Source: Armatimonadota bacterium
Lineage (GTDB): Bacteria > Sysuimicrobiota > Sysuimicrobiia > Sysuimicrobiales > Humicultoraceae
Reading direction: 5' to 3'
DNA length: 64,000 nucleotides
NCBI GenBank assembly: GCA_016869025.1
Contig: VGFA01000002.1
Coordinates: 124,001 to 188,000 of the forward strand
Below the pieces are notes generated by a model. The model saw nothing but the letters and a program-made list of their open reading frames with translations, searched no databases and was not told the DNA's origin. Numbering within the stretch: position 1 is the first letter of the stretch; every line of letters starts with the position of its first letter. Shown here in pieces: positions 57,514 through 64,000 of the stretch. The position numbers and the translations under genes were made by a program.

Positions 57514-58272
57514 CTAGCGTACCAGGTAAGGGAGCGTAAACACACCCTCTCGCCGGAATGGCTCGGCCAGCACGGCCTGCGCCGTGTGACTCATCAACCC
57601 GTGATAGAGGTGCAGGGACCTGTCGGTCTGGCGGTGGATGGCAAGCCCCAGTTCCTGGTCGGACGCCCCGGCATCCGCGTCTGCGATGCGCGCGAGCACC
57701 TCGGGGGCCAGCCGTCGCCGCATCATCTGCGCGCTGAATGCATGCTGGCTGGCAAGTTCGGCCAGCGCCTGCTCCTTCACCGCTGCGACCTCGGTGATGT
57801 CCACGACGCAGTTGGGCCTATCAGGCATCATGTAGTAGATCGTGGGGATGGGGTGACGCGGCAGATCGGTGAGCTGCTCTGGGGCGAAATCCCTGCCCGC
57901 CAGGGCCATCGCCTCCAGGTAGAGGATCATGGCCTGTCGCCGGTCAGGGTCCAGGTCGTGGAACGAGTGCTCGGGATCCTGCGTGATGACCACGTCAGGC
58001 CGGACCTCACGGAGCACACGCACGAACCGCTTCTTGGATTCAACGTCCGGCGCCACGTGACCCAGCGTGAAGTCCAAGAACTCAACTGTTGCGCCAAGAA
58101 TCGCGGCCGCCCTCTCGACCTGGGGCCGCGATTCCGGCCGGGAGAGGGTCACGGTGGCGTGGGCCCGGCCGCCGGCGCGGACGTGCCACACGATCGTGCC
58201 GCCTACCTCCACTATCTCGAGCCCGTATGTGGCCAGCACCAGCAGCGTGCCGGGTGTGGGGTACAGGTTCAC
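57514..58272 (-). CDS. PIG-L/LmbE-like protein lacking catalytic motifs
   Basis: The protein is 252 residues from GTG 58270-58272, with GGAGGT six bases upstream. The fold order matches PIG-L N-acetylglucosaminyl deacetylases: VLATYGLEIVEVGGTIVWH sits where VLAHPDDxxxxxGGT belongs, and RPDVVITQDPEHSFHDLDPD precedes where PDHR is expected. AHPDD has become ATYGL and PDHR has become PDRR, so the zinc ligands of active deacetylases are absent. It is probably non-catalytic or altered in function (inference). It sits 23 bp before the solute-binding-protein gene, in the same orientation. Confidence 0.7.
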   Translation of the reverse strand: MNLYPTPGTLLVLATYGLEIVEVGGTIVWHVRAGGRAHATVTLSRPESRPQVERAAAILGATVEFLDFTLGHVAPDVESKKRFVRVLREVRPDVVITQDPEHSFHDLDPDRRQAMILYLEAMALAGRDFAPEQLTDLPRHPIPTIYYMMPDRPNCVVDITEVAAVKEQALAELASQHAFSAQMMRRRLAPEVLARIADADAGASDQELGLAIHRQTDRSLHLYHGLMSHTAQAVLAEPFRREGVFTLPYLVR

Positions 58273-58323
58273 GGCAAGACCTCCGGTCCGGATCGGATCA
58301 GCCCCTGGGGCGGGTGTTCGCCA

Positions 58324-58341
58324 GATCCCCCCCGGGGGGTC
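58324..58341 (+). promoter_or_regulatory. GC-block inverted repeat, second CsoR-like site
   Basis: Seven C followed by six G inside GAT...TC; the core ATCCCCCC-N-GGGGGG matches the operator upstream of the P-type ATPase, with weaker outer arms. It lies 52 bp before the PIG-L gene and 110 bp before csoR, so it could control csoR, the divergent PIG-L/peptide transporter genes, or both. Confidence 0.6.
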
Positions 58342-58451
58342 AGATTGGAGTCACGGTAGCACGGCGCTGGAAGGCCGTCAAGGAGCGGTGATATACTGCG
58401 CACGGCCGCCGACCGCGCGGCAGGAACGGGCCGGGGCCATGGGGGCGCAGC

Positions 58452-58718
58452 ATGCCGCATACCAGGACCGTCAAGGTGACGAACCGGCTGGCGCGCATCG
58501 AGGGACACGTCCGCAGCATACGCACGATGGTAAGCGAGGGGCGTCCCTGTCCCGAGGTTCTCGTTCAGATAGCGGCGGCCCGGGCCGCACTGGACCAGGC
58601 CGCGCGCGTGCTGCTCGAAGACCACCTCGAGCACTGCATCGTGGAAGCGAATGACCGCGGCAACATCACCTCGGCGATAGGAGACCTGAAGGAAGCGTTG
58701 GACAGGTTTATCGGCTGA
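58452..58718 (+). CDS. csoR: CsoR-type copper-sensing repressor
   Basis: The protein is 88 residues, an all-helical CsoR/RcnR-family regulator (VTNRLARIEGHVRSIRTMV). The Cu(I) ligand set Cys33-x24-His58-x3-Cys62 has exactly the spacing of Mycobacterium CsoR Cys36-His61-Cys65. Apo-CsoR binds GC-rich palindromes and releases them with Cu(I). The -10 box TATACT (58392-58397) lies upstream with a weak -35. Its 3' end overlaps the convergent cupin gene by 11 bp. The predicted targets are the operator-like sites at 53935 and 58324. Confidence 0.92.
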   Translation: MPHTRTVKVTNRLARIEGHVRSIRTMVSEGRPCPEVLVQIAAARAALDQAARVLLEDHLEHCIVEANDRGNITSAIGDLKEALDRFIG

Positions 58719-59160
58719 CCTGCGTCTGCCTTATGAGGGCTTCCATCTCTTCCCGGGACTTGATCCCGCTTCCCCGGCGCTCGTAGCGCTCCCTGAGCGC
58801 CTCCGGCGACGGAATCGGAGGCGGCGGCGAAAACGTCAACAGGAAACTGGCGGTTCTGCTACCGGAGTTGCGGACGCCCAGCGAGACCCCCGGATCCACG
58901 TGTATGGCCTCACCCGGCGCCGCCACGAAGGTCTCGCCCTCCAGCGTGATCTCCAGCTCGCCTTCCAGCATGAAGAACGACAGTTCGTACGCGTCCTCCT
59001 CGTGGCCGTGCGGAGGCATGAACCCTCCGGGCGGTACATAGGCCACGTAGGTGAAAAGGCCCTTCCCAAAGACCAGCGGGCGGTACCAGTAGTCGTCCCG
59101 GGCATGTTGGAACCCGTCGAGTTCGCTGACGCGGACGCGACGATAGCGGTCGCTTCCCAT
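58708..59160 (-). CDS. Cupin-domain protein
   Basis: The protein is 150 residues from ATG 59158-59160 with GGAGG just upstream; ATG 59172 is the alternative. Cupin motif 1 is seen as PPHGHEEDAYELSFFMLEGE and motif 2 as PGEAIHVDPGVSLGVRNSG. Metal-binding His/Glu positions in motif 1 are present. It could be a metal-dependent isomerase, dioxygenase or binding protein; function not assigned. It is convergent with csoR and divergent from the MocR gene. Confidence 0.75.
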   Translation of the reverse strand: MGSDRYRRVRVSELDGFQHARDDYWYRPLVFGKGLFTYVAYVPPGGFMPPHGHEEDAYELSFFMLEGELEITLEGETFVAAPGEAIHVDPGVSLGVRNSGSRTASFLLTFSPPPPIPSPEALRERYERRGSGIKSREEMEALIRQTQVSR

Positions 59161-59269
59161 GGATCCCTCCATCTCGCCTGTCTTCCCGGTTTCCCGTTCT
59201 CCCGGGATTCTATCACGACCGGGCAGGGATGCGCCGGCTGGCCTGAGCCCGCGCGCCTGGGCGGCCCGA

Positions 59270-59345
59270 TTGGATATCCAAGAAACAGTCCAATTGGCAC
59301 TTTACCCTGCCTAATACGCAAGATATGGTCTTATTGGATATATCC
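59270..59345 (+). promoter_or_regulatory. Palindromic elements upstream of the MocR gene
   Basis: TTGGATATCCAA (59270-59281) is a perfect 12-bp palindrome. CCAATTGG (59290-59297) follows, and ATTGGATATATCC (59333-59345) repeats the ATTGGATAT half. Repeated elements of this kind next to a MocR gene suit autoregulation, possibly with control of the divergent cupin gene. The promoter itself (TTTACC-17-TATGGT) is weak. Confidence 0.5.
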
Positions 59346-59360
59346 TCTAGGAGCATCGCC

Positions 59361-60881
59361 ATGGCCATCACAGTTGACCGCGAGAATCCGATACCGGCCT
59401 ACATCCAGATCCGGAACCAGCTCCGGGAGCAGATACTCAGAGGCGATCTTCCAGGGGGGACCCGGCTCCTGCCTGAGCGGAAGATGGCCGAGAAGCTGGG
59501 CGTGTCGAGGACCACGGTCGTCAGCGCCTATGACGATCTCGCCGCGGAAGGGCTAGTCGAGGCGCGCGTTGGACGCGGGACCCTTGTCGCCGCGCCGCCA
59601 CCTGGACTCACCTACGGAGGCCCGGGCGTCAGGCCTCTGGCCTGGACGGCCCACACGACCAACCTGGCGAAGCGGTTGCAGGAGGAGAAACCCGCAGGGC
59701 TCAAGGCGCTTGCCGATCTGTGCAACAGGGCCGACCTGGCCCAACTCTGCAACGGCGTGCCCGACACCTCACTCCTGCCGCTGGATCGGATAAGGCAGGC
59801 CGGTGAGGCCGTCCTGCGCGAGTCGCCAGTCGCCGCGGTGAGTTTCGGTCCGAAACAGGGGGTACCTGCCCTGCGCGAGGCGATCGCCTCGAGATTGGCC
59901 AGGTCCGGGATCGAGGCGGACGCGGATCGGATCGCAGTGATCAACGGCGCACAGCAGGGGTTCGATCTGCTCGTTAGACTCCTGACAGAGCCCGGTGACA
60001 CCGTGGTCGTCGAGTCGCCAACGTACCTGGGAGCGATTGACACCTTCCAGGCCGAGGGCCTGCGTGTTATCGGCATCCCGATGGATCGGGACGGGATGGA
60101 TGTGGACCAGGCCGAGTTCATGGTCGCCCGATACCGGCCACGGTTCATCTACACCGTACCGACGTTCCAGAACCCTACCGGAATGACGATGAGTCTCGAT
60201 CGGAGAGAAAAGCTCCTGGGACTCGCCCGGCGGTACCAGGTTCCGATCATCGAGGACGACCCTTTCAGCGATCTGTACTTCGATGAGCCGCCTCCGCCAA
60301 GGCTGAAGGCGCTTGACGGCAGCGGCCACGTGCTCTACCTGGGCACGGTATCCAAGGTTCTGGCTTCCGGGCTGCGGGTCGGCTGGCTGGTGGCACCACA
60401 GCCTGTGGCCGAGGCGGCCGCGCGGCTGAAGGCCCTGAGTGACTCTCAGCCCGCGTCGCTGAGCCAGCACCTCGTGCTCGAGCTCATGGCGCGCGGGTGG
60501 CTCGACGGGCACGTGGACACCGTGAGGGCCGTCTACGCGTCACGCTGCCGGGCCATGGACGCCGCTCTGCGGCGCCACCTCCCACGGCAAGCCAGGTGGA
60601 CACCTCCGGGCGGGGGCATGTCCATGTGGCTCGAGCTGCCACAGCAGGTGGTGGCACAGGAGCTTCTGGATGCTGCCGCGCCGCGCGGTGTCGTCTTCCT
60701 GCCGGGCCACTACCTGTATCCAGGGGGTGGGCCTTCTAACACGTGCCGGCTCAACTTCAGCGTGCCGGACGAGCCCGAGATCCAGCGCGGGATCGAGGCG
60801 TTGGGGTCGGCCATGCGGCAGGTCATGCGCCGACGCACACAGGCGCCGGCCGAACGGGTGATACAGGGGCCAATCGCGTAG
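59361..60881 (+). CDS. MocR/PdxR-type GntR regulator with aminotransferase domain
   Basis: The protein is 506 residues from ATG 59361 (AGGAG seven bases upstream); ATG 59325 is in frame but lies in the operator-like region. The N-terminal GntR winged helix (PAYIQIRNQLREQILRGDLP, then MAEKLGVSRTTVVSAYDDLA) is followed by a fold-type I aminotransferase-like domain with the PLP Lys at about 332 (TVSKVLASGLRVGW). Such proteins use PLP or an amino-compound aldimine as signal; some regulate PLP, GABA or taurine metabolism. The target is probably itself and a neighbour. Confidence 0.88.
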   Translation: MAITVDRENPIPAYIQIRNQLREQILRGDLPGGTRLLPERKMAEKLGVSRTTVVSAYDDLAAEGLVEARVGRGTLVAAPPPGLTYGGPGVRPLAWTAHTTNLAKRLQEEKPAGLKALADLCNRADLAQLCNGVPDTSLLPLDRIRQAGEAVLRESPVAAVSFGPKQGVPALREAIASRLARSGIEADADRIAVINGAQQGFDLLVRLLTEPGDTVVVESPTYLGAIDTFQAEGLRVIGIPMDRDGMDVDQAEFMVARYRPRFIYTVPTFQNPTGMTMSLDRREKLLGLARRYQVPIIEDDPFSDLYFDEPPPPRLKALDGSGHVLYLGTVSKVLASGLRVGWLVAPQPVAEAAARLKALSDSQPASLSQHLVLELMARGWLDGHVDTVRAVYASRCRAMDAALRRHLPRQARWTPPGGGMSMWLELPQQVVAQELLDAAAPRGVVFLPGHYLYPGGGPSNTCRLNFSVPDEPEIQRGIEALGSAMRQVMRRRTQAPAERVIQGPIA

Positions 60882-60911
60882 GCAATGGGGATCGCGCAAA
60901 AGGAGGAGGAA

Positions 60912-61196
60912 ATGATACACTCACCGCTATTGCTTGAACTGCTCGCAAAGCAGTATGTCCAGGAGGCCCTGCGGGAGGCCGAGTCCCGCAGTATGGCGAT
61001 CGGCGCGCTGAGGGCCGCGAAGTCAAACGAGAAGACCTGCGAGGACCGGGAGGAGGCAGGTGCCCGCGGTGTCCTGGGTCCGGCCCGCTGGGTCATCAGC
61101 CAGATGGGGCTCCTGATGGTCGAAGCAGGGAGCCGGCTGGAGAGGTTTGGCTCAACGTCGGAAGGGCTGCGGAAGCGACGCGACTGTTCCGCCTGA
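60912..61196 (+). CDS. Hypothetical helical protein (94 residues)
   Basis: It starts at ATG 60912 behind a very strong AGGAGGAGGAA site. The protein is helical with LLLELLAKQYVQEALREAES at the N-terminus and a basic, Cys-containing C-terminus. No family was recognised and no signal peptide or membrane helix is seen. It follows the MocR gene by 30 bp and is probably on the same transcript. Confidence 0.65.
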   Translation: MIHSPLLLELLAKQYVQEALREAESRSMAIGALRAAKSNEKTCEDREEAGARGVLGPARWVISQMGLLMVEAGSRLERFGSTSEGLRKRRDCSA

Positions 61197-61235
61197 GTCA
61201 GTGCGGCAGAGCCCGCGTCCCAGATGGATCTGGTC

Positions 61236-61312
61236 TGGCAGGGGCGGAGGGATTCGAACCCCCAACACCCGGTTTTGGAGACCGGCGCTCTACCAATTGG
61301 AGCTACGCCCCT
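61236..61312 (-). tRNA. tRNA-Trp (anticodon CCA)
   Basis: AGGGGCG pairs with CGCCCCT, the anticodon arm is CCGGT-CTCCAAA-ACCGG, the discriminator base is G and CCA is encoded. It follows rpmG on the same strand. In many bacteria secE comes next; here the next minus-strand core gene is secE about 10 kb away. Confidence 0.95.
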
Positions 61313-61379
61313 GCGCCGTCCTTCATTATAGGAAGATGCCGCTCCCACCGCAACCGCATCCGGCGTGCCTCGCCGGCGG

Positions 61380-61532
61380 CTAGCGCGTCTCGCGGTGGGT
61401 GGTATGCTTGCGACACCACCTGCAGTACTTCGACACCTCGATCCGGTCGGGATCGTTCTTCTTGTTCTTCGTGGTCGTGTAGTTACGCCGCTTGCACTCG
61501 GTGCAGGCGAGCGTGATGATGTCGCGCGGCAT
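61380..61532 (-). CDS. rpmG: 50S ribosomal protein L33 (zinc form)
   Basis: The protein is 50 residues from ATG 61530-61532. [20 protein letters not shown] and [18 protein letters not shown] identify L33; Cys10, Cys13, Cys37 and Cys40 form the zinc knuckle. It lies 3 bp after tuf copy 2 and 67 bp before tRNA-Trp, the Thermus-like order tuf-rpmG-trnW. Confidence 0.97.
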   Translation of the reverse strand: MPRDIITLACTECKRRNYTTTKNKKNDPDRIEVSKYCRWCRKHTTHRETR

Positions 61533-61535
61533 CGG

Positions 61536-62766
<1,231 letters not shown>

Positions 62767-62806
62767 TCTCAAAGGCCCGGCCGCCAGCCGTGCGACCGGT
62801 TGCTGA

Positions 62807-62882
62807 TGGAGCCCACGACCGGATTCGAACCGGTGACCTTGTCCTTACCAAGGACACGCTCTGCCGCCTGAGCTACGTGGGC
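62807..62882 (-). tRNA. tRNA-Thr (anticodon GGT)
   Basis: GCCCACG pairs with CGTGGGC, the anticodon arm is GTCCT-TGGTA-AGGAC with anticodon GGT, the discriminator base is T and CCA is encoded. It precedes tuf copy 2 by about 50 bp, as tRNA-Thr does in many tufB loci. Confidence 0.95.
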
Positions 62883-62894
62883 TCGTCCTCGCGT

Positions 62895-62922
62895 ATTATA
62901 GCAGAGCGAAAATGACCGTCAA
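62895..62922 (-). promoter_or_regulatory. Promoter of tRNA-Thr/tuf2/rpmG/tRNA-Trp
   Basis: TTGACG (62917-62922), a 16-bp spacer and a perfect TATAAT (62895-62900), 13 bp before the mature tRNA-Thr. It may drive the whole set through tRNA-Trp. Confidence 0.8.
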
Positions 62923-62986
62923 CGCGCGCAGGACGCGCCGTTCGGACGTCGAATCTTCGTTTCGTCTTCGTCTCGGAGGTCTTCCG

Positions 62987-63055
62987 ATGGATGCGATCTT
63001 CTGGCTGCTGACCGGCCTGATCCTCTACTTTCTGTTCTTTCGTCCCCCGGGATAG
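62987..63055 (+). CDS. 22-residue hydrophobic membrane microprotein
   Basis: ATG 62987 follows GGAGGT by seven bases and the frame ends in TAG at 63055. The peptide begins MDAIFWLLTGLILYFLFF and ends in a short polar tail with two prolines. It is one membrane helix with no cytosolic domain. Position between tRNA-Thr and tRNA-Leu, opposite to both, makes it a separate unit. Function unknown; small single-helix proteins often modulate membrane complexes. Confidence 0.7.
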   Translation: MDAIFWLLTGLILYFLFFRPPG

Positions 63056-63108
63056 GGCCCGCCCGAGCACGAGGGAACACGCCGGCTGAATCCTGCCGCG
63101 TACGCAAC

Positions 63109-63195
63109 TGGTGGGCGGGGAGGGAATCGAACCCCCATGGGCACTCAGCCCGGAGGAGTTTAAGTCCTCTGCGTCTACCGTTCCGCCACCCGCCC
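63109..63195 (-). tRNA. tRNA-Leu (anticodon TAA)
   Basis: GGGCGGG pairs with CCCGCCC, a long variable arm (GGGCTGAGTGCCC-like) is present and the anticodon arm is GAGGA-CTTAAAC-TCCTC with anticodon TAA. CCA is encoded. Confidence 0.95.
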
Positions 63196-63276
63196 AACCT
63201 GAGAAGGCCCAACCCTGTTGCAGTGGATCCCGCGAGCGTCTTGAACGCGTGCGCCTAGGACGCGAGCGCCTTGAAG

Positions 63277-63351
63277 TGGAGGCGGCGGCCGGATTCGAAC
63301 CGGCGTATGGGGGTTTTGCAGACCCCTGCCTTGCCTCTTGGCTACGCCGCC
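63277..63351 (-). tRNA. tRNA-Cys (anticodon GCA)
   Basis: GGCGGCG pairs with CGCCGCC, the anticodon arm is GGGGT-CTGCAAA-ACCCC, the discriminator base is T (the Cys identity base U73) and CCA is encoded. Confidence 0.95.
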
Positions 63352-63380
63352 TCAGCAGGCAGATACGTAACGATCTCTCG

Positions 63381-63455
63381 TGGAGCGGGAGATGGGATTT
63401 GAACCCACGACCTTCTCCTTGGCAAGGAGACGCTCTACCCCTGAGCTACTCCCGC
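63381..63455 (-). tRNA. tRNA-Gly (anticodon GCC)
   Basis: GCGGGAG pairs with CTCCCGC, the anticodon arm is CTCCT-TGCCA-AGGAG with anticodon GCC, and CCA is encoded. It is the first of the Gly-Cys-Leu tRNA run read on the minus strand. Confidence 0.95.
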
Positions 63456-63475
63456 TCGCACTCAGACGCACCCCG

Positions 63476-63504
63476 ATTATAGCCACGCCCGGCGGCTAAG
63501 TCCA
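63476..63504 (-). promoter_or_regulatory. Promoter of the tRNA-Gly/Cys/Leu cluster
   Basis: TGGACT (63499-63504), a 17-bp spacer and a perfect TATAAT (63476-63481), 21 bp before tRNA-Gly. The -35 lies inside the end of the FecCD permease gene, next to its stop codon. Confidence 0.7.
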
Positions 63505-64000
63505 GAACCGCCGGCGCTCGCGTAGCAGCACGAGCAGGAAGAACGGTGCGCCCAGCGCCGCGGTCAGGATGCCCACCGGCAACTCGGTTGCAGTCACCGC
63601 GGAGCGCGCGGCCACGTCCGCCAGGACGAGGAGCACGGCGCCTCCCAGGGCGGAGGCGGGCACAAGCCGCCGGTGGTCGGGGCCCACCATCAGGCGCATC
63701 AGGTGAGGCACGATCAGGCCTACAAATCCGATGAGCCCGGCAGCAGACACCGCGGCAGCGGCCATCATCGCTCCGGCGGCCACGAGCAGCCGTCGGGTTC
63801 TGGGCACGTCCACGCCCATGGCGCGGGCCGCCTCGTCGCCCAGCAGCAGGGAGTTGAGATCTCGCCCGTACAACCAGGCGATCCCAAGCCCCACTGCGAC
63901 CAGGGGAGCCGCCATCGCCAGGTGCGGCCAGCCGCGGCCCGAGAACCCGCCCATCAGCCAGAAGATGACGCGCTGAAGGCTCTCGCCGCCGGCCAGTTGG
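63496..64000 (-). CDS. FecCD-family ABC transporter permease (partial, 5' end outside)
   Basis: The frame runs from the stop at 63496 to the right edge; the ATG at 63954 is internal because residues before it (QLAGGESLQRVIFWLMGGFSG) continue the family. LGDEAARAMGVDVPRTRRLL is the coupling loop to the ATPase, and GLIGFVGLIVPHLMRLMVGPDHRRL is the strongly conserved FecCD block. It belongs to iron-siderophore, haem or cobalamin importers (BtuC/FhuB-like). About 168 C-terminal residues are present. The partner ATPase, if next to it, has been displaced, since tRNA genes follow. Confidence 0.85.
   Translation of the reverse strand, partial: QLAGGESLQRVIFWLMGGFSGRGWPHLAMAAPLVAVGLGIAWLYGRDLNSLLLGDEAARAMGVDVPRTRRLLVAAGAMMAAAAVSAAGLIGFVGLIVPHLMRLMVGPDHRRLVPASALGGAVLLVLADVAARSAVTATELPVGILTAALGAPFFLLVLLRERRRFWT

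Overview
The window is a G+C-rich bacterial chromosome segment dominated by a translation/transcription superlocus read from the minus strand. Going down in coordinate the order is: tRNA-Gly, tRNA-Cys, tRNA-Leu, tRNA-Thr, tuf, rpmG, tRNA-Trp, a roughly 10 kb accessory block, secE, nusG, rplK, rplA, rplJ, rplL, rpoB, rpoC, an L7Ae-type gene, rpsL, rpsG, fusA, a second tuf, the S10, spc and alpha ribosomal clusters, the ECF-transporter genes ecfA1-ecfA2-ecfT, and truA. Zinc-ligated forms of S4, S14, L24, L33 and L36, EF-Tu of 405 residues with a Thermus-like insertion, an IreB/ReoM protein and the rplQ-ecf-truA order suggest a deep-branching Terrabacteria-type lineage (for example CSP1-3/Sysuimicrobiota, Armatimonadota or a high-GC Firmicutes class). 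This placement is inference; there is no 16S rRNA gene here.

Layout. 0-5 kb: a partial SARP-type regulator, two overlapping membrane HD/HD-GYP genes and an MFS exporter. 5-10.5 kb: a NamZ-type muramidase, RNase P RNA with its promoter, a secreted peptidase-MA-like protein, an RNase HI/beta-lactamase-fold fusion, a C4 zinc-ribbon coiled-coil protein and a Pro-rich hypothetical. 10.7-15.5 kb: tRNA-Val and a MacAB/Lol-like adaptor-ATPase-permease operon. 15.5-18 kb: murA preceded by its likely stability regulator reoM/ireB, then tRNA-Met and truA. 18-51 kb: ecf genes, ribosomal, RNA polymerase and elongation-factor genes, with promoters and an L10 leader. 51-61 kb: a copper-type P1B ATPase with an extra C-terminal domain, a His-rich microprotein, a CsoR-like operator, a dipeptide ABC transporter without ATPases, a degenerate PIG-L protein, csoR, a cupin and a MocR regulator. 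61-64 kb: the tuf2 locus with tRNAs, a 22-residue membrane microprotein and a partial FecCD permease.

The main points of interest are: (1) an in-frame RNase HI/serine beta-lactamase-fold fusion with no signal peptide; (2) a copper-type P1B ATPase carrying a C-terminal CsgG/FlgO-like domain behind a signal-peptide-like helix, preceded by a His-rich membrane microprotein and a CsoR-like operator, with csoR and a second operator-like site 4.4 kb away; (3) insertion of this accessory block between tRNA-Trp and secE, inside an otherwise canonical order; (4) reoM/ireB directly upstream of murA; (5) two identical tuf copies whose codon use differs from all neighbours; (6) two convincing microprotein genes.
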